In this document: piece by piece, positions 45,194 to 53,139 of the stretch
Position numbering within the stretch: position 1 is the first letter of the stretch
Layout: the number at the start of each line of letters is the position of its first letter
Source of the DNA: Winogradskyella ouciana
GTDB taxonomy: Bacteria > Bacteroidota > Bacteroidia > Flavobacteriales > Flavobacteriaceae
DNA: 64,000 nucleotides
Assembly: GCF_009709615.1 (NCBI RefSeq)
Contig: NZ_WJYA01000002.1
Span: 248,001 to 312,000, forward strand
Direction: 5' to 3'
The notes under the pieces: model-generated
Seen by the model: the letters and a program-made list of their open reading frames with translations, nothing else
What the model was told of the DNA's origin: nothing
Databases searched by the model: none
Program-made: the position numbers and the translations under genes

Positions 45194-46055
45194 AGACTCA
45201 GAATTAATTTTAAATCCAGATGGCAGTGTCTATCATTTAAATCTTAAACCAGAAGATATTTCTGATACCATAATTTTTGTCGGTGACCAAGATCGTGTAG
45301 AGAAGATTACCAAGCACTTTGACAGTATTGAGTTCAGCACCCAAAAACGCGAATTCAAAACACAAACAGGATATTATAAAGATCGTAGGATTACCGTTAT
45401 TTCTACTGGTATTGGGCCAGACAACATCGATATAGTTTTAAATGAACTAGATGCTCTGGTTAATATTGATTTAAATACGCGCCAACCAAAGACTGAACTC
45501 TCTAGCCTAAATATTATAAGGATTGGCACTTCTGGTTCCTTGCAAGCAGATATTCCTGTGGATGCCTTTTTAATTAGTACTCATGCATTGGACGTTAACG
45601 GAATGCTACATTTTTATCAAATTGATGGCATTAGCAATCCTGAAATTGAAGATGCTTTTATTGCACATACAGGATGGGATAAAAACAAAGCCAGACCAAT
45701 CATTATCAACAACAGCAAGTACCTTGAAAAGTACTTTGCAAGCGATATTATTTTTAAAGGCATGACAGGTACTGCAGGTGGCTTTTATGGACCACAAGGG
45801 CGTGTACTGCGATTACCATTGCACGATGCTAATTTAAACTCAAAACTCGATAATTTCAGTTATAGGGATTTTAGAATCACAAATTTTGAAATGGAAACCT
45901 CTGTAATATATGGGCTTTCAAAATTATTGGGTCATGAAGCCTTATCGCTTAATGCCATAATTGCCAATAGAGCCACAGGAGATTTTAGTAAAGACCCAAA
46001 GAAAACGGTTGAAAAGCTGATTTTATATGCTTTGGAACGGATTGTTAATATTTAA
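45183..46055 (+). CDS. Nucleoside phosphorylase, uridine phosphorylase-like
   Basis: A 290-residue enzyme of nucleoside phosphorylase family 1. Family marks are FVGDQDRVEKITKHFD, TGIGPDNIDIVLNELDAL, the phosphate-binding stretch IIRIGTSGSLQADIPVDAFLIS, and a NFEMETSVIYGL segment that holds the ribose-binding Glu-Met-Glu. Such enzymes split nucleosides with phosphate to a free base and ribose-1-phosphate. The base specificity is not clear, although uridine is plausible. It overlaps the DUF1835 gene by 11 nt. Confidence 0.85.
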   Translation: MPIKDSELILNPDGSVYHLNLKPEDISDTIIFVGDQDRVEKITKHFDSIEFSTQKREFKTQTGYYKDRRITVISTGIGPDNIDIVLNELDALVNIDLNTRQPKTELSSLNIIRIGTSGSLQADIPVDAFLISTHALDVNGMLHFYQIDGISNPEIEDAFIAHTGWDKNKARPIIINNSKYLEKYFASDIIFKGMTGTAGGFYGPQGRVLRLPLHDANLNSKLDNFSYRDFRITNFEMETSVIYGLSKLLGHEALSLNAIIANRATGDFSKDPKKTVEKLILYALERIVNI

Positions 46056-46094
46056 AACACACTTACTTTCTATTAGAAAGGATTAATTGTCAAG

Positions 46095-46949
46095 ATGAAA
46101 AAAGTAAATATAGGAGGCGTACCAGAACATTTTAATTTAGCATGGTATCTCACATTAAAAAACGGCGAATACAAAGCCGAGGACATTAATCTAAGATGGC
46201 ACGACTATTATGGTGGTACAGGCGATATGTGCAAAGGTTTACGCAATGGTGATATTGATATTGCCGTTATCCTAACAGAGGGCATCATAAAAGATATCAT
46301 TGCAGGGAATCCTTCTAAAATAGTACAGACATTTGTAGAAACTCCATTAATTTGGGGTATTCATGTAGCAGAACATTCAAAGTTCAAAACCACTGAAGAC
46401 ATTAGAGGTACAAAAGCTGCAATCAGCCGTTACGGATCAGGATCGCACTTAATGGCCTATATCAATGCCAAAAAAAATGACTGGAATTTAGACCAAGATC
46501 TTAATTTTGAAGTTATTAAAAACCTAGATGGTGCAGTAGAAGGTCTTACCAATGGTGATGCTGATTATTTTATGTGGGAAAAATTTACCACAAAACCTTT
46601 GGTAGATGATGGCATTTTTAGAAGAATTGGAGAATGTCCTTCTCCTTGGCCTTGTTTTGTCATAGCGGTTAGGGATGAATTTATTGAAAACAATGAAGAC
46701 CATTTAAAGACCATTTTAGATATTATTAACCAAACCACTCAAGAATTTAAATCCATTCCCAGTATTGACAGAACTATCGCCAATCGCTACGAGCAAGAAT
46801 TAGAGGATGTGCAAGAATGGTTATCGCTCACAGAATGGTCCCAAGAACTTATTGATCAAAAGACCTTAAACAATGTGCAAGACCAACTTTTTAACCTAGA
46901 CATCATCCCTAAAAAAGTCGGATATTCCGAGTTGATTCATAAACTCTAA
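46095..46949 (+). CDS. Substrate-binding-protein fold without signal peptide
   Basis: A 284-residue protein with the type 2 periplasmic binding protein fold of the NMT1/SsuA/ThiY kind: VNIGGVPEHFNLAWYLTLKNGEY, a GDMCKGLRNGDIDIAVILTEG segment, and LTNGDADYFMWEKFTT. It starts directly with MKKVNIGGVPEHFN and has no signal peptide, so it should stay in the cytoplasm. No ABC permease or ATPase gene is near. Similar cytosolic members occur in Bacteroidota and may be enzymes or ligand sensors rather than transport receptors. It lies 39 nt after the phosphorylase, probably in the same operon. Confidence 0.75.
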   Translation: MKKVNIGGVPEHFNLAWYLTLKNGEYKAEDINLRWHDYYGGTGDMCKGLRNGDIDIAVILTEGIIKDIIAGNPSKIVQTFVETPLIWGIHVAEHSKFKTTEDIRGTKAAISRYGSGSHLMAYINAKKNDWNLDQDLNFEVIKNLDGAVEGLTNGDADYFMWEKFTTKPLVDDGIFRRIGECPSPWPCFVIAVRDEFIENNEDHLKTILDIINQTTQEFKSIPSIDRTIANRYEQELEDVQEWLSLTEWSQELIDQKTLNNVQDQLFNLDIIPKKVGYSELIHKL

Positions 46950-47136
46950 ACTTAAATTAAGCTAAAAAAGCAGCTAGTTTTCAATAATTTTGTAAGTTTT
47001 TTCAAAATATTTGTAAAATATCCTGAATCGCCAAAACACCAGTAAATACCGCTTAAATGTGTTAATTTCTGTTAAAGGTTTTAAAGTCAAATCTTACGGT
47101 TTTTGTTCATAACTTTCAGTATTTCAAATTTTTAGT

Positions 47137-47144
47137 TACATTTG
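47137..47144 (+). promoter_or_regulatory. Promoter -7 element
   Basis: TACATTTG matches TAnnTTTG, with TTTC 19 bp upstream as a weak -33 box. It would drive the small membrane ORF at 47187 with a leader of about 38 nt. Confidence 0.5.
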
Positions 47145-47186
47145 TTTTAACCAAATCGAAGCTATTAACAATATAATGAGCCTAAT

Positions 47187-47378
47187 ATGATTCTAACGAT
47201 TACGCTGATCTTATCATTTTTAGTTGCTGTTAACTTTTTATTATTAATTTTTAGTTGCAACAAGACGTCTAAACAGGTGGAGAGCAAAAAGCCACGTGTT
47301 ATAAGAACTCAAAAGCCTACCACTACTCTAGTTTCCAGTCAATTACAGACTCGCCAACTCGCTGCAACAGGGAGTTAG
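47187..47378 (+). CDS. Small single-pass membrane protein, candidate
   Basis: A 63-residue ORF that starts with one hydrophobic helix (MILTITLILSFLVAVNFLLLIF, then SCNK) and continues with a basic, Thr/Gln-rich tail. A TAnnTTTG promoter lies 43 nt upstream. Its last 56 nt overlap the 3' end of ung on the other strand. The hydrophobic start and promoter suggest it is real, but I know no family and the overlap is a warning. Confidence 0.45.
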   Translation: MILTITLILSFLVAVNFLLLIFSCNKTSKQVESKKPRVIRTQKPTTTLVSSQLQTRQLAATGS

Positions 47379-48003
47379 TTTTACTAAAATGCTTATTGCC
47401 AAACCAATAGCCTCTATTTGCACTTAATGGAGAGGGATGACCTGATTCTAAAATTGAATGTAACGCCGTATTGATTAATTTCTTTTTCTTTTTGGCAAAT
47501 CCGCCCCAAAGAAGAAAAACCACATTTTGCTTTTCTTGGCTAATAAGCTCTATAACTGTATCTGTAAATTGCTCCCAGCCTTTTTTTTGATGACTACCAG
47601 CTTGGTGTGCTCTAACGGTTAATGTAGCATTTAACAGTAAGACTCCTTGGTCTGCCCAAGGTATAAGGTTACCACTTTTTGGATATGCAATACCCAAATC
47701 TTGTTCAATTTCTTTAAAGATATTAATCAGTGAAGGAGGATGAGGAATACCATCATTAACAGAAAAACATAATCCATTGGCCTGCCCTATTCCATGGTAT
47801 GGATCTTGACCAATAATGACAACCTTAACATCATCAAAAGTACAATGGTTAAATGCATTAAAAATCTCTGAGCCTTTTGGATAACATGAATGGTTGCGAT
47901 ATTCACTTTTCACAAATTCGACCAAATTTTTAAAGTATGGTTTTTCAAATTCTGGTTTTAAATAGTGTTTCCAACTTTGATGGATATCAACATTCATAAA
48001 CAA
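47323..48003 (-). CDS. ung: Uracil-DNA glycosylase, family 1
   Basis: A 226-residue DNA repair enzyme that removes uracil from DNA. The catalytic water-activating motif GQDPYHG is at 65-71, GLCFSVNDGIPHPPSL follows, LLLNATLTVRAHQAGSH holds the uracil-binding Asn, and the DNA-intercalating HPSPLSA motif is near residue 190. Length is normal. MFM at the start leaves a second ATG two codons later as an alternative. Its 3' end overlaps the small membrane ORF. Confidence 0.97.
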   Translation of the reverse strand: MFMNVDIHQSWKHYLKPEFEKPYFKNLVEFVKSEYRNHSCYPKGSEIFNAFNHCTFDDVKVVIIGQDPYHGIGQANGLCFSVNDGIPHPPSLINIFKEIEQDLGIAYPKSGNLIPWADQGVLLLNATLTVRAHQAGSHQKKGWEQFTDTVIELISQEKQNVVFLLWGGFAKKKKKLINTALHSILESGHPSPLSANRGYWFGNKHFSKTNSLLQRVGESVIDWKLE

Positions 48004-48073
48004 TAATAGTTTTTTTCAAAAATAAGGATTACAATACTAAAATTACACGTTAGGCATATCGTTACATTTAAAC

Positions 48074-48081
48074 TAAATTTG
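48074..48081 (+). promoter_or_regulatory. Promoter -7 element for the MutS2-like gene
   Basis: TAAATTTG matches TAnnTTTG, 25 nt before ATG 48107. The -33 region is poor. Confidence 0.5.
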
Positions 48082-48106
48082 CATCTTTAGAAACGAACTA
48101 CAGTCC

Positions 48107-50272
48107 ATGATACGAATTTATGAAAAGACCTTAAAAGATCTTGAGTTTTTTACGGTTTTAGAACAAATTAGTGAACATTCTATTACAGCTTTAGGAAAAG
48201 AGGCTGTCTTGGCTTTGCTACCTGTTGAAGCAGAGTCTCAGCTTATACGTGAGTTGGACTATGTGAATGAGTACTTGTCTTCTTTCGATAACGATAATCG
48301 CATTCCCAATCACGGCTTTGAGACCATATCAAAGGAACTCAAACTTCTTGGCATTGAAAACACCTACCTAGAAGTTCCTAGCTTACAGAAATTGGTAAGC
48401 ATATCTCTTACCGTAGATAGCATTGTTAAGTTTCTAGAAAAATTTAAGGAATATTACCCAAAACTTCATCAATACAGTCAGCATATAGAAGTAACCACAA
48501 CAATCATAGAACAGGTAGATAATGTGGTTGACCGTTTTGGAGATATCAAAGACGATGCCTCTCCACAATTAGCGGCACTGCGACAAGATATTAATAAACT
48601 TAAAGGGAAAATAAACAGCAGTTTTTCTTCTGCCTTGAGCAGATATCACGGGCTTGATTACCTAGATGATATCCGTGAATCTGTAGTTGAAAATAGACGT
48701 GTTTTAGCGGTTAAAGCTATGTACCGTAGAAAAGTTAAAGGTGCCATAATGGGAGGTAGTAAAACGGGAAGCATAGTTTATATTGAACCAGAGACAACGC
48801 TGCAACATACCAGAGAACTCAATAATTTACAATATGAAGAAAAGGAGGAAGTCATTAAAATTCTCAAGGAGTTAACAGATTATATCAGACAGTTTCTTCC
48901 ACTTTTAAATGATTATCAGTCCTTTTTAACTAAAGTCGATGTGATTTCTGCCAAGGCAAAATATGCAAAGCGTATTAATGCCATTTTACCAGAAATTACA
49001 AACGAGCGTAATATCCATCTGCGAGATGCCTACCATCCTCTACTCTATTTAACCAACAAAGAAAAAGGTGAAAAAACATTTCCTCAAACTATTGATTTAA
49101 GTGAGAACAATCGAATAATCGTCATCTCTGGGCCAAACGCAGGTGGAAAAAGTATCACTTTAAAAACGGTTGGACTGTTACAGGTAATGCTACAAAGTGG
49201 AATGTTGATTCCTGTTCACGAGCGCAGTAGAACTTGTCTGTTTGACAGAGTGCTTAGTGATATAGGAGATAACCAATCCATAGAAAATCATTTGAGCACG
49301 TATAGTTATCGCTTAAAACAGATGAATTACTTTCTCAAAAAGGTAAACAAAAAGACGCTGTTTTTAATTGATGAGTTTGGTACTGGAAGTGATCCGGAAC
49401 TCGGTGGAGCTTTGGCAGAAACCTTTTTAGAAGTATTTTACGATAGAAAAGCTTTTGGCATCATCACTACACACTACTCTAATCTAAAGCTTTTGGCAAA
49501 TGAATTACCCAATATGCAAAATGCCAATATGCTGTTCAATGAAAAAAGTCTAGAGCCAATGTACAAATTGGCAACTGGCCAAGCTGGTAGTTCCTTTACG
49601 TTTGAAGTCGCTCAAAAAAACGGCATTCCTTATAGCTTAATAAATAAGTCCAAGAAAAAGATAGAGCGTGGAAAAGTACGTTTTGATGCTACTATAGCTA
49701 AGCTTCAGAAACAACGAAGTCGATTAGAAAAAACCGAGCAATCCTTAAAAGCCAACGAAAAGAAAAAACTTTCTGAAGCGGAGAAACTGGAGGAAACAAA
49801 TACTAAGATCCAAAAGAAATTAGAGAGCTTTCAAGAGTTATATGACAGTAACCAACGATTGATTTACTTAGGCCAAAAGGTTAACGACTTAGCAGAAAAA
49901 TTTCAGAATAACAAGAAAAAGCGAGAGCTGATGGCTGAGTTATTCAGATTGGTTCAAATTGAAAATTCTAAACGAAAGAAGTTATCCTCAAAACAAAAAC
50001 GTGCTGAAAAAGCAAAGGAAAAACAGATAAAACAAGAAGCCGAAAAGAAAGTTGAAGTCATTAGGAAAAAGAAGAAAGCAACTAAGAAAAAAGAGGTTAA
50101 AGTAGAAAAACCAAAACCTATCCTAAAAGTTGGTGACCGTGTACGCATGCATGATGGCAGAGCTGTGGGAAGTATCGATTCTATTGAAAAAGGAAAAGCC
50201 AACGTTAATTATGGTATGTTTACCACCAACGTTGGCTTAGATTTATTGGAATTGGTTGAGGCTAAGAAATAG
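48107..50272 (+). CDS. MutS2-like DNA repair/recombination ATPase without Smr domain
   Basis: A 721-residue MutS family ATPase of the MutS2 type. It lacks the mismatch-recognition domains and has the lever/clamp helices (about 1-290), then the ATPase with Walker A SGPNAGGKS (near 343), the ABC-like DIGDNQSIENHLSTYS and the Walker B FLIDEFGTGSDPELG. A long coiled coil follows, with a KRAEKAKEKQIKQEAEKK-type charged tract, and the protein ends in a small KPILKVGDRVRMHDGRAVGSI KOW-like segment. The Smr nuclease domain of classical MutS2 is missing. It may suppress recombination or act on branched DNA or stalled ribosomes, as proposed for MutS2 proteins. Confidence 0.85.
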   Translation: MIRIYEKTLKDLEFFTVLEQISEHSITALGKEAVLALLPVEAESQLIRELDYVNEYLSSFDNDNRIPNHGFETISKELKLLGIENTYLEVPSLQKLVSISLTVDSIVKFLEKFKEYYPKLHQYSQHIEVTTTIIEQVDNVVDRFGDIKDDASPQLAALRQDINKLKGKINSSFSSALSRYHGLDYLDDIRESVVENRRVLAVKAMYRRKVKGAIMGGSKTGSIVYIEPETTLQHTRELNNLQYEEKEEVIKILKELTDYIRQFLPLLNDYQSFLTKVDVISAKAKYAKRINAILPEITNERNIHLRDAYHPLLYLTNKEKGEKTFPQTIDLSENNRIIVISGPNAGGKSITLKTVGLLQVMLQSGMLIPVHERSRTCLFDRVLSDIGDNQSIENHLSTYSYRLKQMNYFLKKVNKKTLFLIDEFGTGSDPELGGALAETFLEVFYDRKAFGIITTHYSNLKLLANELPNMQNANMLFNEKSLEPMYKLATGQAGSSFTFEVAQKNGIPYSLINKSKKKIERGKVRFDATIAKLQKQRSRLEKTEQSLKANEKKKLSEAEKLEETNTKIQKKLESFQELYDSNQRLIYLGQKVNDLAEKFQNNKKKRELMAELFRLVQIENSKRKKLSSKQKRAEKAKEKQIKQEAEKKVEVIRKKKKATKKKEVKVEKPKPILKVGDRVRMHDGRAVGSIDSIEKGKANVNYGMFTTNVGLDLLELVEAKK

Positions 50273-50428
50273 CTGCTGATTCAATATCTGGTCCCATGTC
50301 AAGTTATAAACCTAAAATCCTATTTAATTTTTTAGAGTCAATATTTTTACTTTCACTATGGCAGTTAAATAAATCAGTATGTAGTTAAATATTTATAACT
50401 ACCTTAGTTAAAGCTAAATAACCATCTC

Positions 50429-52321
50429 ATGAAAAGAACAATTTACGTTTTAATATTCGCTTTAATAACGCAATTAGGGTTTTCACAGCACAAAGAATTA
50501 ATAGACAGTTTAAAACTTGAATTAAAAAAAAGAACCATTGACGATTCCATTAAAGTCTCTATTTTAACTAGGCTTCATGAAAAGTTAATGTTTTCTAAGC
50601 CAGAAGAGGCTAAACAATATGCTCTGGAAGAACTAAGAATTTCAAGAAAAATAAACTACAAACGAGGACTAGGTGTTGGCAATTTGCACTTGGGGAACTA
50701 CCACTCCAATAGAAGCGAAAATGACTCTGCTTTATACTACTACAATAAGGGGAAGGCATATTTTAAAGAGATAAAAAGTACAAGGGGAATTATCTTTACA
50801 AATCATTCAATATCTAGTATAAAACAAATTAATGGTGAACTAGATGAGGCCATTGCTCTTACAAAGGAAACTCTAAAATCTATACAAGATAATGAGGAAG
50901 ATGGAGAGTCTAAAACCAAATTTATTGGGGCACAACACAGTGCATTAGCTAATATCTATATTGAAAAAGGAAGCTATAGAATTGCATTAACTGAAGCTCT
51001 TAAGGCCTTAAAATGTTTTGAAGAGATAAATCACGTATCAAGAAAAGCAGATGTCTTAAAACAGATTGGTGATATTGAATCTGCTTTAGAAAATCACAAA
51101 GCTTCAATTGATTACTTTAAGGAAGCTATAGAAATTTACGAGCGGATTGATGATAAGATGTACGCTGCTTACGCTCATAATTCTTTAGGGATCTCCTATC
51201 AAAACCTAAAAAACTATGAAGAGGCAAAAAAACACTTTGACACAGCTATACAGTATGCTAAAACGGTGGAAGACAAACTTTCGCTTTCAAATAGCATACA
51301 TAATTTAGCTGAGTTAGAGATAATCAACAAAAATTATGCAGAGGCTAAAACGCTCTTGATGAATGCTAAGCAAATATCTGAAAAAGAAAATCTGCAGTTA
51401 AGTTTGGTCAATATTCATGGTGGATTGTCTCAAATCGATTACCATACCAATAATTTTTCTGATGCTCTAAATAATAATGATAAGGCCATAGCACTCAGCA
51501 AGTCCATAGGTGCATTACCACATTTAAAAGATCTTTATAAATTCCGCTCAGAGATACTATTAAAAACCAATAGGGCTGAAAGTGCCGTCTATTACTTAAA
51601 AGAATCTCAAAAAATTAATGATAGCTTATTTAATTCTAAAAAATCACAACAAATAGAAGAGCTAAAAGCTATTTACGAAACTGAAAAGAAAGAAACCGAA
51701 ATCGCACTACAGCAAGAGGAAATTAAAAGTTTAAGTCAAGAAGTAGAGATTAGTAATCTGCGAAAAGGGCTTTATTCTGGTGGTATGTTTGCCTTTGTTG
51801 CCATATCTGGTTTACTGTTCTTTGGATTTAGACAACGTATAAAAAAGAATAGGATTGCACGCGAAAAACAAGAAGAAATCTACAAACAAGAAATAGAATT
51901 CAAAAAGAAAGAACTAGCCTCACAAACACTTCATTTAGTACAGAAAAATACGTTTATTCAAGAGTTAAAAGAGAATCTAGAAAAAATCAAGGCATCTCCA
52001 GAACTGTTTAAAGTAGAGTTTAGACGTCTCGTAATGTTGCTAAAAAAGGAAAGTGCGGAAGACAAAGACTGGGAGGTTTTTAAATCCTATTTTGCTGAAG
52101 TACATAATGATTTTGATGAAAAGATTAAATCCATTTCTAATGATATTACGGAGAAAGAAATTAGGCTGTCCGCATTTATAAGAATGAATTTATCTACCAA
52201 GGAAATTGCTTCAATGCTCAACGTACTTCCAGATAGTGTTAAAAAATCCAAATACCGATTAAAGAACAAACTTTCTTTGGGCAAAGAAGACGATTTAACG
52301 CAGTTTTTAAATACTTTGTAA
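50429..52321 (+). CDS. TPR signalling protein with C-terminal LuxR-like HTH
   Basis: A 630-residue protein with a signal peptide (about 1-19, ending GFSQ), about eight tetratricopeptide repeats (about 55-400; for example AYAHNSLGISYQNLKNYEEA), a coiled coil, one membrane helix near residues 447-467 (SGGMFAFVAISGLLFFGF), a second coiled coil, and a C-terminal LuxR-like helix-turn-helix (ITEKEIRLSAFIRMNLSTKEIA, then DSVKKSKYRLKNKL). The order is typical of a Bacteroidota class of membrane-bound regulators that sense in the periplasm and bind DNA in the cytoplasm. Target genes cannot be inferred. It is monocistronic or linked to the DCC gene 21 nt downstream. Confidence 0.85.
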   Translation: MKRTIYVLIFALITQLGFSQHKELIDSLKLELKKRTIDDSIKVSILTRLHEKLMFSKPEEAKQYALEELRISRKINYKRGLGVGNLHLGNYHSNRSENDSALYYYNKGKAYFKEIKSTRGIIFTNHSISSIKQINGELDEAIALTKETLKSIQDNEEDGESKTKFIGAQHSALANIYIEKGSYRIALTEALKALKCFEEINHVSRKADVLKQIGDIESALENHKASIDYFKEAIEIYERIDDKMYAAYAHNSLGISYQNLKNYEEAKKHFDTAIQYAKTVEDKLSLSNSIHNLAELEIINKNYAEAKTLLMNAKQISEKENLQLSLVNIHGGLSQIDYHTNNFSDALNNNDKAIALSKSIGALPHLKDLYKFRSEILLKTNRAESAVYYLKESQKINDSLFNSKKSQQIEELKAIYETEKKETEIALQQEEIKSLSQEVEISNLRKGLYSGGMFAFVAISGLLFFGFRQRIKKNRIAREKQEEIYKQEIEFKKKELASQTLHLVQKNTFIQELKENLEKIKASPELFKVEFRRLVMLLKKESAEDKDWEVFKSYFAEVHNDFDEKIKSISNDITEKEIRLSAFIRMNLSTKEIASMLNVLPDSVKKSKYRLKNKLSLGKEDDLTQFLNTL

Positions 52322-52330
52322 CTTTAGGCT

Positions 52331-52338
52331 TATCTTTG
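52331..52338 (+). promoter_or_regulatory. Promoter -7 element directly before the DCC gene
   Basis: TATCTTTG followed by CA is a strong TAnnTTTG match. It ends 4 nt before the GTG start codon at 52343, so the transcript may be leaderless. It lies just after the TPR regulator stop codon. Confidence 0.55.
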
Positions 52339-52342
52339 CATT

Positions 52343-52765
52343 GTGATAGAAAAAGTACCTCAAAATAAGCAACTGATACTATTTGATGGTGTATGTAACC
52401 TCTGTAATAGCAGCGTACAATATGTTATAAAGCGGGATGATAAAAATGTGTTTTTGTTTGCACCTTTGCAAAGTGAAATAGGTGAATCTATAATAGATAC
52501 CTTTAATATAGACACTAATAAGACGGATTCCATTTTACTTTATAATCCAAAGACCAATTCAATTAAGCAAAAATCTTCTGCGGCATTAGGTATAGCCAGG
52601 CATTTAGGTTTCCCTTTAAATTTATTGGTAGTATTTTATATTATACCACCCTTTATAAGAAATTGGGTTTATAATTATATCGCCAAAAATCGTTACAAAT
52701 GGTATGGAAAAAAAGATGACTGCATGATACCGACACCAGAACTGAAATCTAAATTCATCTCATAA
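52343..52765 (+). CDS. Thiol-disulfide oxidoreductase, DCC (YuxK) family
   Basis: A 140-residue protein of the DCC family, named after the Asp-x-x-Cys-x-x-Cys motif: here FDGVCNLCN at 14-22, with Cys18 and Cys21. The VQYVIKRD, FAPLQS and SSAALGIARHLG segments follow family order. Members have a thioredoxin-like fold and are predicted thiol-disulfide oxidoreductases with an unknown target. The start codon is GTG; no ATG is present before the motif. The -7 promoter box lies 4 nt upstream, which would make the mRNA leaderless or nearly so. Confidence 0.85.
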   Translation: MIEKVPQNKQLILFDGVCNLCNSSVQYVIKRDDKNVFLFAPLQSEIGESIIDTFNIDTNKTDSILLYNPKTNSIKQKSSAALGIARHLGFPLNLLVVFYIIPPFIRNWVYNYIAKNRYKWYGKKDDCMIPTPELKSKFIS

Positions 52766-52803
52766 AAAAGCCTTTTAGCATCCATTCTAAAAGGCTTTTT
52801 TAA
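52764..52803 (+). terminator. Rho-independent terminator
   Basis: AAAAAAGCCTTTTAG and CTAAAAGGCTTTTTT form a perfect hairpin starting at the stop codon of the DCC gene. Confidence 0.9.
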
Positions 52804-53139
52804 ATTAACAACTTACTTAAAACTAATTTAATCTAAACAAAAAATTTAATTTCAATTCTATGGGTTTGAGGGAAAATAACGAATTGAGTTAATAGCACAT
52901 TTTTTGTTACCATAAAGATATTTCATTATAAAACCACAGAGGAAAAAACTCGATATAAGCCCAATAATAATTGATTAAAAAGTTAAAAGTGCAGATAATA
53001 TCTATGAGGTGCATTCAAGAAAACCTTGCTTACTAATTGAAATATATCTTTCACTTTATACAATTGTGCACTCACTCATTTCAGATTCAGTTAAGTTTTG
53101 TTTAGCCCTAGTTTTGAGAGAAACAAATACAAAACCATT
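52804..53139. other. Intergenic region upstream of the DUF4139 gene
   Basis: About 336 bp, AT-rich. A TAGTTTTG -7 box at 53109-53116 would drive the gene at 53140 with a leader of about 20 nt; the -33 box is unclear. I see no ORF of note and no stable structure. A longer reading of the gene from 53098 begins inside this promoter and is rejected. Confidence 0.5.
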
